From Sinohyriopsis cumingii (taxonomy: Eukaryota; Mollusca; Bivalvia; Unionida; Unionidae), in NCBI GenBank assembly GCA_028554795.2, contig CM068830.1, positions 48,746,227 through 48,810,226 of the forward strand: a stretch of 64,000 nt of DNA, read 5' to 3'. Position numbers and translations under genes: made by a program. Positions 48,175 through 57,759 of the stretch are shown in pieces. Each line of letters starts with the position of its first letter. Positions within the stretch are counted from its first letter, which is position 1. The notes beneath the pieces are model-generated. The model did no database searches. It saw only the letters and a program-made list of their open reading frames with translations, and was not told where the DNA came from.

Positions 48175-48259
48175 TATGTAATTCATGGAAATATCTGACC
48201 CCTGTACCTGGATTTGATGCTGAGGCTCGTTATGGTCATTCTGCCCAAGTTTACACAGA
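48175..48259 (+). CDS. ATRN: Attractin exon i: kelch blade 5/6 junction
   Basis: A short 85-base exon with acceptor CATTTTTCAG and donor ACAGA|GTAGGT. It reads CNSWKYLTPVPGFDAEARYG then HSAQVYT. Its position corresponds to the CDEWK.LP.P......RFGHSAV stretch of vertebrate attractins. Phase is kept on both sides. Confidence 0.9.
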
Positions 48260-49032
48260 GTAGGTACCCTCAGGACAGCCTGGATTATTGTAACTACAGC
48301 ATAGACATGCATTTTATTATGATATTGTCTGTCTGTCCATCTGTCAACCTTTGATTTCTGTATCTTAACTTTACCATGGATAATTGGATTTCATGCAGAT
48401 AATATATTAAGCTTTATATTGACAAGACCTCAGATGAGTTTGATTGTAATCATTCTTTGTGATCATAGAGAAAATATAATCTCTAACTGTGTGAATAGCA
48501 TAGTTAATACTGTGCATACTTAAGAGTGTTGAATATTTTATTTGAAATACCAGTAGAATATCATAGAATTATGAACTATTTAGAGTATAGCTCATGGAAG
48601 TTGGTCAGAGGCCTACAGTATGCCTTGGATTCTGCATCATAACACTAACAGCAGTTATTAGATTTCAGTTAAATTTGTTATACAGCCTTGTCTTACAGGG
48701 ATATTTAAGTGTCATTATCAGCATTTGACTTCATTTGTTGATGGAGATATGACCCCAAAGTTTTTTTCTTTTCCTGCCTTAGTTTCCACAGCAATACTTT
48801 TGAGATTTAGAAAAAATTGTTTGTGCTGCTTACATCTCAGATGAGTTTCATTGACGATTCTATTATAGGAACTGTATTTATTGACTCATTGGCACCATAT
48901 ACATTAAATATCATTTAAAATCAAAGATAAATTTTTCTGTCTGAATTTAAGAAAAATGTTATTCTGGTTAGAATCCTTTTCCTGCATTTCAGATTTTAGT
49001 AAAGAAGATTTCTAAATATTTTTTTCTTGCAG
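48260..49032. other. Shortest attractin intron; weak internal repeat
   Basis: CTCAGATGAGTTT recurs at 48430 and 48838 and GTCTGTCTGTCCATC occurs near 48330. It may be a remnant of an older repeat. No coding content. Confidence 0.5.
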
Positions 49033-49112
49033 TGCAAAAAACATCTCACGAATGTACATATTTGGAGGATTTAATGGAATAATGCTGAATGATATACTCG
49101 AGTATAGTCCAG
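49033..49112 (+). CDS. ATRN: Attractin exon j: kelch blade 6
   Basis: A short 80-base exon with acceptor TTTTTCTTGCAG and donor CCAG|GTAACA. It reads DAKNISRMYIFGGFNGIMLN followed by DILEYSP. The MYIFGGF....LNDIL string is the last kelch blade in attractins. The propeller therefore has six GG-type blades in the window. Confidence 0.92.
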
Positions 49113-49239
49113 GTAACAGTATGCACACAATTATAGATGATGGCTGGATGACTCTTTGCTAGTTTTGAAGATCCATTGTTAATGAAAAGTGAGGCTTTGA
49201 AGTCATTTTTATCATGAGAGCATTGTTACCTCAGTAGTT

Positions 49240-50100
49240 AAGATTTTGTTTTAGGGTTTTCGTTGGCATATATTTCCTAAACCCCTTAATAGGTTCTTAT
49301 CATCCAAGGCATGCATTAATTTGAAGCTAGAACTATTCATTCTATGATATGCTTGCTTACTTGTAGGACTCTTGGGTCAAGATCACAGTCATAGAAGATT
49401 TATGTTAAGGTTTTGGTTTAAACACTTCCTTTGCTTATATTTCCTAAGCCACTTTAGGGATTTCCTTCATATTTGGGATGACTCATTATAAAGCTAAGAT
49501 AATTCATTATGTGACATACATATTTGCACTTTAATCTTGAGGTCAGGTCACATTTAAAATTTGCATTTAATTTTTGGTTTTATTTGCTTATGTTCCTGAA
49601 CTCCATGATGGATTTTGTTGATACCTTCAAGGAAGCTATTTGAAGTTATGACAGTTCATTTGGTGACATGCATACTGAACATTTTGACTGGGGGATCAAG
49701 GTCAGTCATAGAAACTTGGCATTTAGGGTTTGGTTAGCTTATTTATTTGCCTCTGTTTTATAAACTCCTTGATCTTTTTACTTAAGGTGAATCACTGTGG
49801 AGCAAAAGCTATTTATTTTGTAATACATACACTTCTTTCATCTTGGGTTCATGCTCACAGAAAATTGCACCAAGATTTGGGTTCATTTGTTCTCATTTCC
49901 TTTCATTTCTAAAACCCTTTATCAATTTGGTTCATTGGATGAATCTATGTGAAGCTTATGCAAGTTATTCTGTGATATGCTCATTCTTTCCATTGACTTT
50001 GAGATTAAGGTCACATTTTACAAAAGTGGTTTGATTGTGAATTTGACATGCAGGTTTTGCCTTTTTGTTTTATATAAAGCAGGTTATAGGGCAGAGCATA
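49240..50100. repeat. Degenerate tandem array T1, ~155-bp unit
   Basis: Recurrent landmarks are a GA(T/C)ATGC(A/T)TA-like string followed by CTTGAGGTCA(A)GGTCAC, with TATTTCCTAAACCCCTTGATGG between them. The landmark stands near 49352, 49513, 49669, 49820 and 49974, spacings of 151-161 bp. Units are strongly diverged from each other, so the array is old. It fills the start of the intron after the last kelch exon. Confidence 0.75.
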
Positions 50101-50104
50101 TCAT

Positions 50105-51110
50105 GCTGTGTCTGTCTGTCCATCTTTTCAACTGAATGTGTTTTCCCTATTTCATTTCTGCACTGTGATGCGTTCTCCACCATCTACTTCTAATTTTGTG
50201 AAGGTAAGGGAAGGTAAGAAACAGGCTTCCATCACCAATCTTTATGATGTGTTACATTTGACATGGGAAAGACAACTATTGATTTGGGGGTTAAAAAATT
50301 CAAGATAAAAAATTTAGCAACTCTAGAGAAGTCAATGGTGTCTATGATATCTTGAGTTGTGTATCAGCTATTTTGACTTCAAAACATGCAGAGTTTATGT
50401 ATAGCAACAGAGATAGGTTCTATAGTAAAAGTTACACGGGTCATGTAAGTGCATTTACTGGTATAAATTTGAAAACAAATTTTAGATTTAAAATTTAATC
50501 ATAATTTAGTGAAGTTTATTGAATTGTGAATTTTGAGGGATCCACACATTGACTGTCACAACAAAATTTCCAGACAAAAATTGTCGATCTGTGTGGACTT
50601 TCACAAAGGCAGTTTGGCATTAGACTGGGTCAAGAAAGTTGATATTGGACTGAACTATTACTAGTGCAGGGGGAATCAAGGTACGATCACATGAACAAGA
50701 TGTTGCTTGCATTTTCCTTCATCTCCTCTATGGATGTTCAACTATGAATTGGATAGAGGAGTAACATATTATAAGTTTTATTCTTAACTTATACATAGAC
50801 TTTTCTTCAAAATGATAATTTAGCAAGATGTAAATTTAACTATAATAAATCTGAATTGATAGCCATGTTTCTACTGTATTTTACATGTGTGAAACAATAT
50901 TTTTGTGTGGGAAAAATAAGTTTTTAGTATGAATTGAAATAAAAAACATGACATACTATACAGAAGATATATATAAAGTTACATAATTGCCTCCAATTTA
51001 TTGGACTTGTGTGCCTTTTTTCCCCCCTGCAGGTGTTTTTCCAGGCTGTTTATAAATGACAACATTGTCACATCTCTGCTTATGTTTGTAGTACAACTTC
51101 TTCACAATTG
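50105..51110. other. No recognised gene (intron)
   Basis: GTCTGTCTGTCCATCTTTTC occurs at 50110, right after array T1, and resembles 48330. Nothing else was recognised. Confidence 0.5.
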
Positions 51111-51111
51111 C

Positions 51112-51363
51112 GGGGCCCCTAGTGGCTGAGTGGTCTAAAGCGCTTTCCATTACGGATCACTGCCATCTTACCTCTGTCTGTGTGGGTTCAAGTCTCGGAT
51201 TCAGCCTATGTGGGTATGTGAGAAAGCTTGCCACTAGCTTCTCGCTGTCAGTGGTTCTTTCCCGGGTTTTCCTGGTTTCTTCCTCCACCTTTAATACTGG
51301 CCACCATGTATAGCCTATTGTGTGCTGAAAAATGGTGTTAAACCCTACAACAACAACATCAAT
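51112..51363 (+). mobile_element. SINE-1, copy 5
   Basis: Head GGGGCCCCTAGTGGCTGAGT, B box GTGGGTTCAAGTCTC, family body, and a CAACAACAAC tail. A 12-bp duplication with one mismatch flanks it, CTTCACAATTGC (51100-51111) and CTTCACAACTGC (51364-51375). Confidence 0.92.
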
Positions 51364-52897
51364 CTTCACAACTGCAGGCACATTCCCTTTTACATCACAG
51401 CTCATGACAAAATTGGTCTAAACTGGATCACCCCACTTGCTTGACTGTGCCTAAAAATGTCGAAGTACATTATCATTGAATTGGCCATTAAGCAGTTTTC
51501 AAGGAATTTATACAAGAATCTTCCATGGAATCTGATGGACAAGGTGTGAACAAAGTGAATAAATGCCATTTAAAGGTATGTTCAACCATATTCTCCAAAA
51601 TGACACCTATAGCTGCAAAAAGTGACTCGGAGTGCATACATGAGCTATGTGAGCTATAATACCCCCAGTATGTTTCCAATTTATCCAACCACTGGGAAAC
51701 GGCCAGCTTTTATGCATGCTCCAAGGATAGGAAATCAGACCATATCCCTTACATCCCCATGTTCCCTTTTAACATATTTGGTATGTGGAATTCCATCTTC
51801 AGGAGAGAGAACAACTTATACCACCATGGATGTCATCTGTGACCCCTTGTATTAGTGATGACATCAGACAAGCCTCACAGGCTTTACTTGAAAGGTCATC
51901 AAGAAAGTAGAGGATTAGTTATCTGTTCTCTTGGAGGCCAATAGAAGAACTATCATTCTTCTGACAGGATACCCATTAAGGACAGTTTTGTTACTCCCAG
52001 TACTGGGTCAAAGAAGATCTATGTCCCTACATCCCAGCCTTTCCTGCAGAGTGATTGTCCTAGATTCATTTCTCATGTATCTCACTGAGATTCTTTCTTG
52101 CTTAAAAACACTCTCAGGAGCAATGCCCAGACAATATGTGTGCAACATCAGAGCAAAGGTCAATAATTGGTGAGGCAGAATAAAGAGTGGTCAGTCATTT
52201 GTACTACATTGAGACCCATAATATCACTGCCTGGAACTATAAGGTTCATTCATATGCCTGGTTACTGCTTCTCCCCCTCCCTTGGACACAGAATCTCCTC
52301 AAGTGAGCATATCATTGGGTTCATTTGCTTACCTCTCAGTTAAGGCTTTAGAATGAAATGCCTTGTCATTAGTGACCATATCAGTGACTATTAGAGACTG
52401 TAGCTTAGAGACATGCCAGTGGCTTTATCAGAAGAGCTTCTTTACCTCCATCAAGATTTTGCTTTGGATTCTTTGAAGGTTTTGCTGGAAAATAGCAAAG
52501 ATTTTCTGAGGGCTGCATCCCTGTATAGTGAGAGCTTATTCATTGGTCTCATTCCCACTCTTGCATCTCAGGATGTGAGGGACCAGCAGCATAGGTCCCT
52601 TGTGTCAGTTGCGGGCCCATCGAAACTGGCCAGAATTCACGAACAACCTAATCAAGCCAAGGGTCAGCCACATGTCCAAAGAATAGATACACAGCTATAA
52701 CAACAAAGTAGACAGCCCCCCCACCCATAAGTTCATTCCACAAATGAAATTGAGAAAGTGGAGAGGCAAAGACAAGGTAAATTAGTCTATTTTTGCTGCC
52801 CACTATCCCAGACAGGTAGGGGTGGGGGATACCTTCCCTTGGGGCACCTCACCTCTCTTGCAGTGCATACCTCCTTTTATTACACATAGATGTTCAG

Positions 52898-53440
52898 TTG
52901 ACCCTCTTTTCAAAGGCTTGGTCAAACATCATGGAAGATTGGTGGACCCTATCTAAAGTGAAAGAGGGTTTATATCTATGCTTCACAGAACTCCCTCCTC
53001 TCTCAAGGACACTCATCTTTTTCCATCAGTCAAATGTATTAAAGATACAAGAAGTACATGCCCTTCTTCAGAAGGGTGCAGTAGAGAGGATTCAGATATA
53101 AGAAATACCTAGTCACAAGCTTTCTACTCGTGGATATTTCTTGGCGATTCTGCTGTTTCTCTACTTAGATGAGCAAAACAATTTGCTAAGGGAGTTCCTC
53201 TACATACCCTAGAACCCCACTCCTGTCTGTACACTGACATGTCAGATTATGGCTCATTTTGAGCCAGAAGGAGTACTTCTCAATGGCTATAATTCACAGG
53301 AAAATAATCTTCACATCAACAATTTAGAAATGAAGTCTCTGTTCTTTGCCCAAAAAGGGCGCATAGAGCATGTCAAAGAGCATTGCATAACGCTCTCCTC
53401 AGACAGAATGTCAGTCATTCCATACCTCCAGTGACAAGGA
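52898..53440 (+). pseudogene. DIRS-like reverse transcriptase/RNase H, core deleted
   Basis: 52898-53101 reads AWSNIMEDWWTLSKVKEGLY, then ELPPLSRTLIFFHQSN and VHALLQKGAVERIQI. This is the start of a DIRS/gypsy-type reverse transcriptase (W......W.L..V..GY.......PP; LL.KGAVE). The catalytic palm (D...A, YxDD) is absent. Soon after, MSDYG near 53235 and NNLHINNLEMKSLFFAQ (53310-53355) with LSSDRMSV give an RNase H pattern. About 400 or more codons of the usual order are compressed into some 180. Confidence 0.68.
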
Positions 53441-53639
53441 CATGCTTAAGCTTTTTCTGTCTGTTTGGAAGTCTTGAACCTTTTTCACTGGGCCAATTCA
53501 GAAAGGATTACACTCGGCGTTCATCATATTTCTATGAATAAAAAACTTTTGCCAACAACCAGTCCAGAACAGGCAAGGTAGTCCTAACAGAAAGGTCTAT
53601 GCATCAAGCAGTTGCAGAGTCTCTGTTCATTGTATGGGA

Positions 53640-54190
53640 GACTGTAGAAGACTTTTTGCATTAAAACTCAACCACAAGCTTCCATTTGATATCTCTAGCC
53701 TCAGACCAAGCAGTCAGGGCAGTGGATGCCTTCAGCCAGAACTGGGATCGATTGCTTGCTTATGCATTCTTACCTGTCAGGTCAGTTCTACAAATACAGG
53801 ACAAGATCAAGACCTACATGTAACAGGTCATCTTGATCGCACTTCTGTGGCCTTAAAAGTCATGGTTCAACAACCTCCTCAACCTATCGATAGGCAAACC
53901 AGAGGTATTACCTTAATGTGACAATCTTCACTCACAACACAGAGGTACTATGTGTCATGCTAATCCTCAGAGTCTCCACTTTACCCTTGGTTCATCTTGA
54001 GCAATCTATCCACCAGACAGAATATTTTTTAGCAGAGTTACTGACTGCATTGGCCAGGCCCAGCAACATTCTTTATCTGAGGTTTGTAATGCAACATGGA
54101 AAATTGTCTGTTTGGTGCACTAGGAAACGTGTTAATTCCAACCAACCTTTTCTTGCTGTAGTAGCAAATTTTCTTACTGTCCTGTTTGAA
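53640..54190 (+). pseudogene. DIRS-like post-RNase H region and recombinase start, broken
   Basis: In mixed frames: ALKLNHKLPFDISSLRPSSQ, AVRAVDAFSQNWDRLLAYAF and LIALLWP.KSWFNNLL match the order L.RFN.KLP.........AVDAFS..W....AYAFPP....APLWP...WF seen after RNase H in DIRS elements. Then FSRVTDCIGQAQQHSLSEVC and NATWKIVCLV resemble the start of the tyrosine recombinase (S...VY...W..F..WC). The catalytic R-H-R-Y part was not found. Confidence 0.6.
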
Positions 54191-54458
54191 GAGTGATCTT
54201 GTTCAGCCTCTACAGTCAGAAATTATAAGGCTGACATTTTGAACATGCTTGAATTTTCCAAAATTCAATCAACTCATTCATATCCTCACTTACCAGATGT
54301 TATAAAATACGTTGAGCTACATAGATAAGTGTCTCACTTGATGGCACCAAGATGGGACCTTTGTTGGCACTGACAAAAGCACTATATGAATCTTTAAGTG
54401 AAACTTCTTTTGAAAATTTTATGCTTAAAACCCTCTTTCTTTTGGCCAGAGAAGAAGT

Positions 54459-54707
54459 GTGTGTGTGCGTTTGGTTAGGATTTTTAATGTAGCTTTACAA
54501 AAAAATTCCGTTATATCCCTATGATGTCTACAGTGTGGCAGTTCGTAGTGATGTCTAGCACTAGGGCATTATGCCACAGACATGCTGAGTGCCTTGCGAG
54601 GCAGCTGTTTGTATCATTTTTATAAGTCTTTAGAATGATTCGGCTGGGGCTCAAACCTCCCTCTTCCAAGGTGGATGCTCTAACCACGAGGCCACCAGAG
54701 TGGTCTG
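54459..54707 (-). mobile_element. SINE-2, copy 3 (inside DIRS-like element)
   Basis: Inverted copy. The complement of the AC tail is at 54459-54468 and the tRNA-like head lies near 54640-54707 (GGGGCTCAAACC is the B box complement, TCTAACCACGAGGCCACCA the A box side). A perfect 10-bp duplication, GAGAAGAAGT, flanks it at 54449-54458 and 54708-54717. It therefore inserted after the DIRS-like element. Confidence 0.92.
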
Positions 54708-55224
54708 GAGAAGAAGTAAACTACAAGCTTTATCAATTGACAAGGAATGTTTACGCCTTAGTGAGAATTAAGATTCCGTTTCCTCATGTCAGTCAGATTT
54801 CCTTGCAAAAAGAAACCCCAACTTCCATCAATATTTCTATCCCCAACAGAAATCCCCAGTTGCAGTTGCACCCATGCTGGGAATGATTGAGGTAGACTTC
54901 TTTGTCCAGTTAGATTTTATTTAGGAGATTCAAAGGAAAGAGGGATAGGTGGGAACAGGCTTTTTCTCCCCTTTAAGTGGATCAGTTGATATCTGAGCAT
55001 CCACTTTCTCTTGATGGATCTTTGCTCACCATGAGGATAAGAGCCCATAAAGTCGGGGCTATCTCTACTTTGTCAGCATTTTTCAATCACTCACATTGAG
55101 AAGATATGATGAAGGCTGCATTTTGGCGATTGCACACAACCTTCTCTTTCTACATTCAGTCATTAGCAGACAATTGCTGATTAGTTTTACTCCCATCAAA
55201 AACTACATTCCCCTCCCACCCCCA

Positions 55225-55480
55225 AAAAGTCATATTGCTACGAAGTCTACATTGTGGCAGTTTATAGTGATTTCTAGCACTGGGGCATCCTGCTGCAAAC
55301 ATGTTGCATGATGTCCCACCCAGTCACATCCTGACACAGTCCAACCAGTCCTAACACTGACCTCTTAATGCTGAGCACCTAGCGAGGCAGCTTTTAGTAC
55401 TATTTTTATAAGACTTTGTTATGACTTGACCTGGGTTCAAACCCACAACCTCCAGCATCCTAGGTGGACGATTGGTCTTT
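55225..55480 (-). mobile_element. SINE-2, copy 4
   Basis: Inverted copy with GCTACGAAGTCTACATTGTG, CACTGACCTCTTAATGCTGAG, GTACTATTTTTATAAGACTT and CTGGGTTCAAACCCACAACC (strings quoted in part), in the same order as copy 3. It includes the CACCCAGTCACATCCTGACA part that is lacking in copy 3. No clear target duplication. It lies 150 bp upstream of exon k. Confidence 0.88.
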
Positions 55481-55630
55481 TTTAATTGAGATTAAAGGAT
55501 GGGGTGTTGCGATCCAAAAATAAAAACGTTGGTTGGGACATATAAAATCAGTCGGGAAACCTGTCACTTTCACATATTTCTTTAGTAAATGTTTATATTG
55601 GTATTTTATTTTTGACCTGCTTCATTCCAG

Positions 55631-55762
55631 GTGAGTGCAGCTATTACACCAATCATAGTGCATGTGATGCAGCTTTTCCAGGCACTGTGTGTATATGGAC
55701 AAGTGGCAAGTGCATAGACAGAGATATAGGATCTGTTATGACTAACTGTGATCCACGTGCAG
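55631..55762 (+). CDS. ATRN: Attractin exon k: first PSI-type cysteine module
   Basis: The acceptor is TTCATTCCAG and the donor GCAG|GTATTT. It reads GECSYYTNHSACDAAFPGTV, then CIWTSGKCIDRD and ends near MTNCDPRA. The C-x7-C-x8-C-x-W-x3-C spacing resembles the cysteine module that follows the kelch domain in attractins. The GT at the very start of the exon resembles a donor, but only the chosen border keeps phase. Confidence 0.9.
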
Positions 55763-56188
55763 GTATTTAAAATAAAATGTTTAATATTAAGTCGAATTAG
55801 AAAATAAAGAGAACTCCTATGGTTTAAATTCAAATTTGCATAGCACAGACTTTAAATTTCATGTTAGAAAATAATTGATATGAAGATGATAAGAAGAGTC
55901 TAATTTTAAATAAAGCACAAACTCGAAGAAATTTGTGCCTTAAAAATGAAGTGACTGTAAATCCACATGATTTAAAAAAATCATGCTGATCAATCATTTC
56001 TTATGGGATCATGCATGTGCTTTAAAGGAAATTACACTGAGTGCATTCGTATGAAGGCCAATAGTACATCACATAAATGTTTAAGTTGAAGGGTTTTGTA
56101 GCTTGTCTTCCCAATTAGTGATTTCTCCATCAAATACATTACCAAATCACATTTTACAATTACTCTTTTCTACCTCCATGAAATTGTC
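55763..56188. other. No recognised gene (intron)
   Basis: AT-rich start of the intron between the two PSI-type exons. Confidence 0.5.
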
Positions 56189-56190
56189 TA

Positions 56191-56533
56191 TACAGGTAAT
56201 ACTCAATTTATGCCATAGATGTGTTCCTGAGGTTTTGGCATAAATCAGAATTGGCATAAATCAAAAGCAACTTTTGAATAGGATACTTGTAAATTAAGAA
56301 AGCTCTTGGGTAAATTGTGCCTCAGAGTTTTCAAATAATGATCATTTATGCATAACTTTCAAACAAATTATTACATACAATATGTACATGAACCACGTGC
56401 GAGTCACAGCACATGGTACTCATGATGGCATAAAAACAAGTAGTGGCACAAATTGAATGTTATTTCTTCATTATAAATTGTGTTAAAATTAAAGCATGTA
56501 AATCAAATTTGCATGTAGCAAGCATCACCTGTA
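56191..56533. mobile_element. Putative mariner-like MITE
   Basis: The ends TACAGGTAATACT (56191-56203) and AGCATCACCTGTA (56521-56533) form an imperfect 13-bp inverted repeat, and TA stands on both outer sides (56189-56190, 56534-56535), as expected for Tc1/mariner. Further in, CAATTTATGCCA on the left matches the complement of GGCACAAATTGAAT on the right. 343 bp, no coding content. Confidence 0.65.
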
Positions 56534-56539
56534 TATCAT

Positions 56540-57488
56540 ATAGATGAATGGAAGTAACTTTTACATATTAATTCCCACAAGGATCTATGTGTAAAAATCT
56601 AGTCTTGAGTTGTGCTGAACTAACAGTAGAAGTTCATCCTTTCCGTAGAGCCATCATCATGTTCCCACAGGGTAATGCAGGTAGAGTTTGCATGCTCAAG
56701 CAATTCCTATCTATTCTCTGAATGTTAATTTGATTGATTAATGTAATTAAGAAAGAAAATAAATTAATAGTAAATTATGTTCAAAAAAATATTCCTGATT
56801 ACATCACTAAAATTCCTCCCAATCTTCCCCACACTGAGCATGCTGTTAAAGGTTTCATTCAGATCTCATCTGGTTACAGCTGGGATACTGTGCCAGCAAA
56901 GGTGTTGTTGGGGGGACAAACAAAGTTAACCTGTAAGAGTTATCCCTTTATCTATATGATATATAGATAAAAGGAAAAATTATATCTTTCAAGGATTACT
57001 GGATTTAAAAGTAACAGTAATCCTGATCTCAGTGACATGGGGTAAGCATTTTGGAATAAGCATAATTTGCAGAAATGCATTTCTTTTTCAACAGTTAATA
57101 CATGGAAAATAAACTCCACTATGTCATGAATCCAGCCTCAGTGAAAAGACTAAAATGTTGTCTCTTTGAATACATTCCCCAGTCACATTAACATTAGAAA
57201 AATAAACTCAAATACCTCCAGAATCCAGCTCTTCTGAGGAGACAAAAAAAACTTGTAGACAAAGGGAAGAAACTCATACCCATACCTCCTCATGCCACCA
57301 ATTGGTGGCTATCCATCAACTGAGTATTTATCATGCCTACACTTTCACTCGGTACTGTTAACATCATTACAAGGCTTCCCGAAATCCTCAACTCTCTTCA
57401 TGATTTCAACCCATCCATCCAGAAAGTCTGTATAGTATTGTATATCAAGTATTTGCTACTTTTTGAAAATGTTATTTTTTGTTTTTGA
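56540..57488. other. No recognised gene (intron)
   Basis: An open frame at 56734-56970 contains PHTEHAVKGFIQISSGYSWD but has no recognised similarity. It is left unannotated. Confidence 0.5.
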
Positions 57489-57501
57489 TCAGTATTTATG
57501 T

Positions 57502-57745
57502 TGTTGTTTTGGGAGAAATGCCATTTCTCAGTGCAAGATAGGCTGTACATGGTGGGCAGTATAACTGGCAGAGGAAGAACCTGAAAGAAAGCCCAGTAAG
57601 AACCACTGACCCACATTAAGCTACTGACTGCTTTCTCACATACCCACATTGGTTGAGCCTGATGCTCTAACCCATGCTGACAGAGGTGAGATGGCCATGA
57701 TTGGTAAAGGGGAGTACTTTAGATCACTTGGCTGCCTGGGGCCCC
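57502..57745 (-). mobile_element. SINE-1, copy 6
   Basis: Inverted copy: the tail complement starts at 57502, the body includes TGGGCAGTATAACTGGCAGA and CACATACCCACATTGG, and the head complement GGGGCCCC ends it near 57745. The central tRNA-like part is rearranged (GATGCTCTAACCCATGCTG). A perfect 13-bp duplication, TCAGTATTTATGT, flanks it at 57489-57501 and 57746-57758. Confidence 0.93.
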
Positions 57746-57759
57746 TCAGTATTTATGTG

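Larger units (their letters stand above)
51600..55090 (+). mobile_element. Decayed DIRS-like tyrosine-recombinase retroelement
   Basis: In order: gag-like pieces (LSEELLYLHQDFALDSLKVL near 52420), a reverse transcriptase start (52898-53101), an RNase H-like stretch (53240-53440), a conserved region after RNase H (53680-53890), and a recombinase N-terminal-like piece (54010-54190). This order is that of DIRS elements, which use a tyrosine recombinase and not an integrase. Stops and frameshifts are frequent. Ends are unclear and a SINE interrupts the 3' part. Inverted terminal and internal complementary repeats were not found. Confidence 0.65.
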
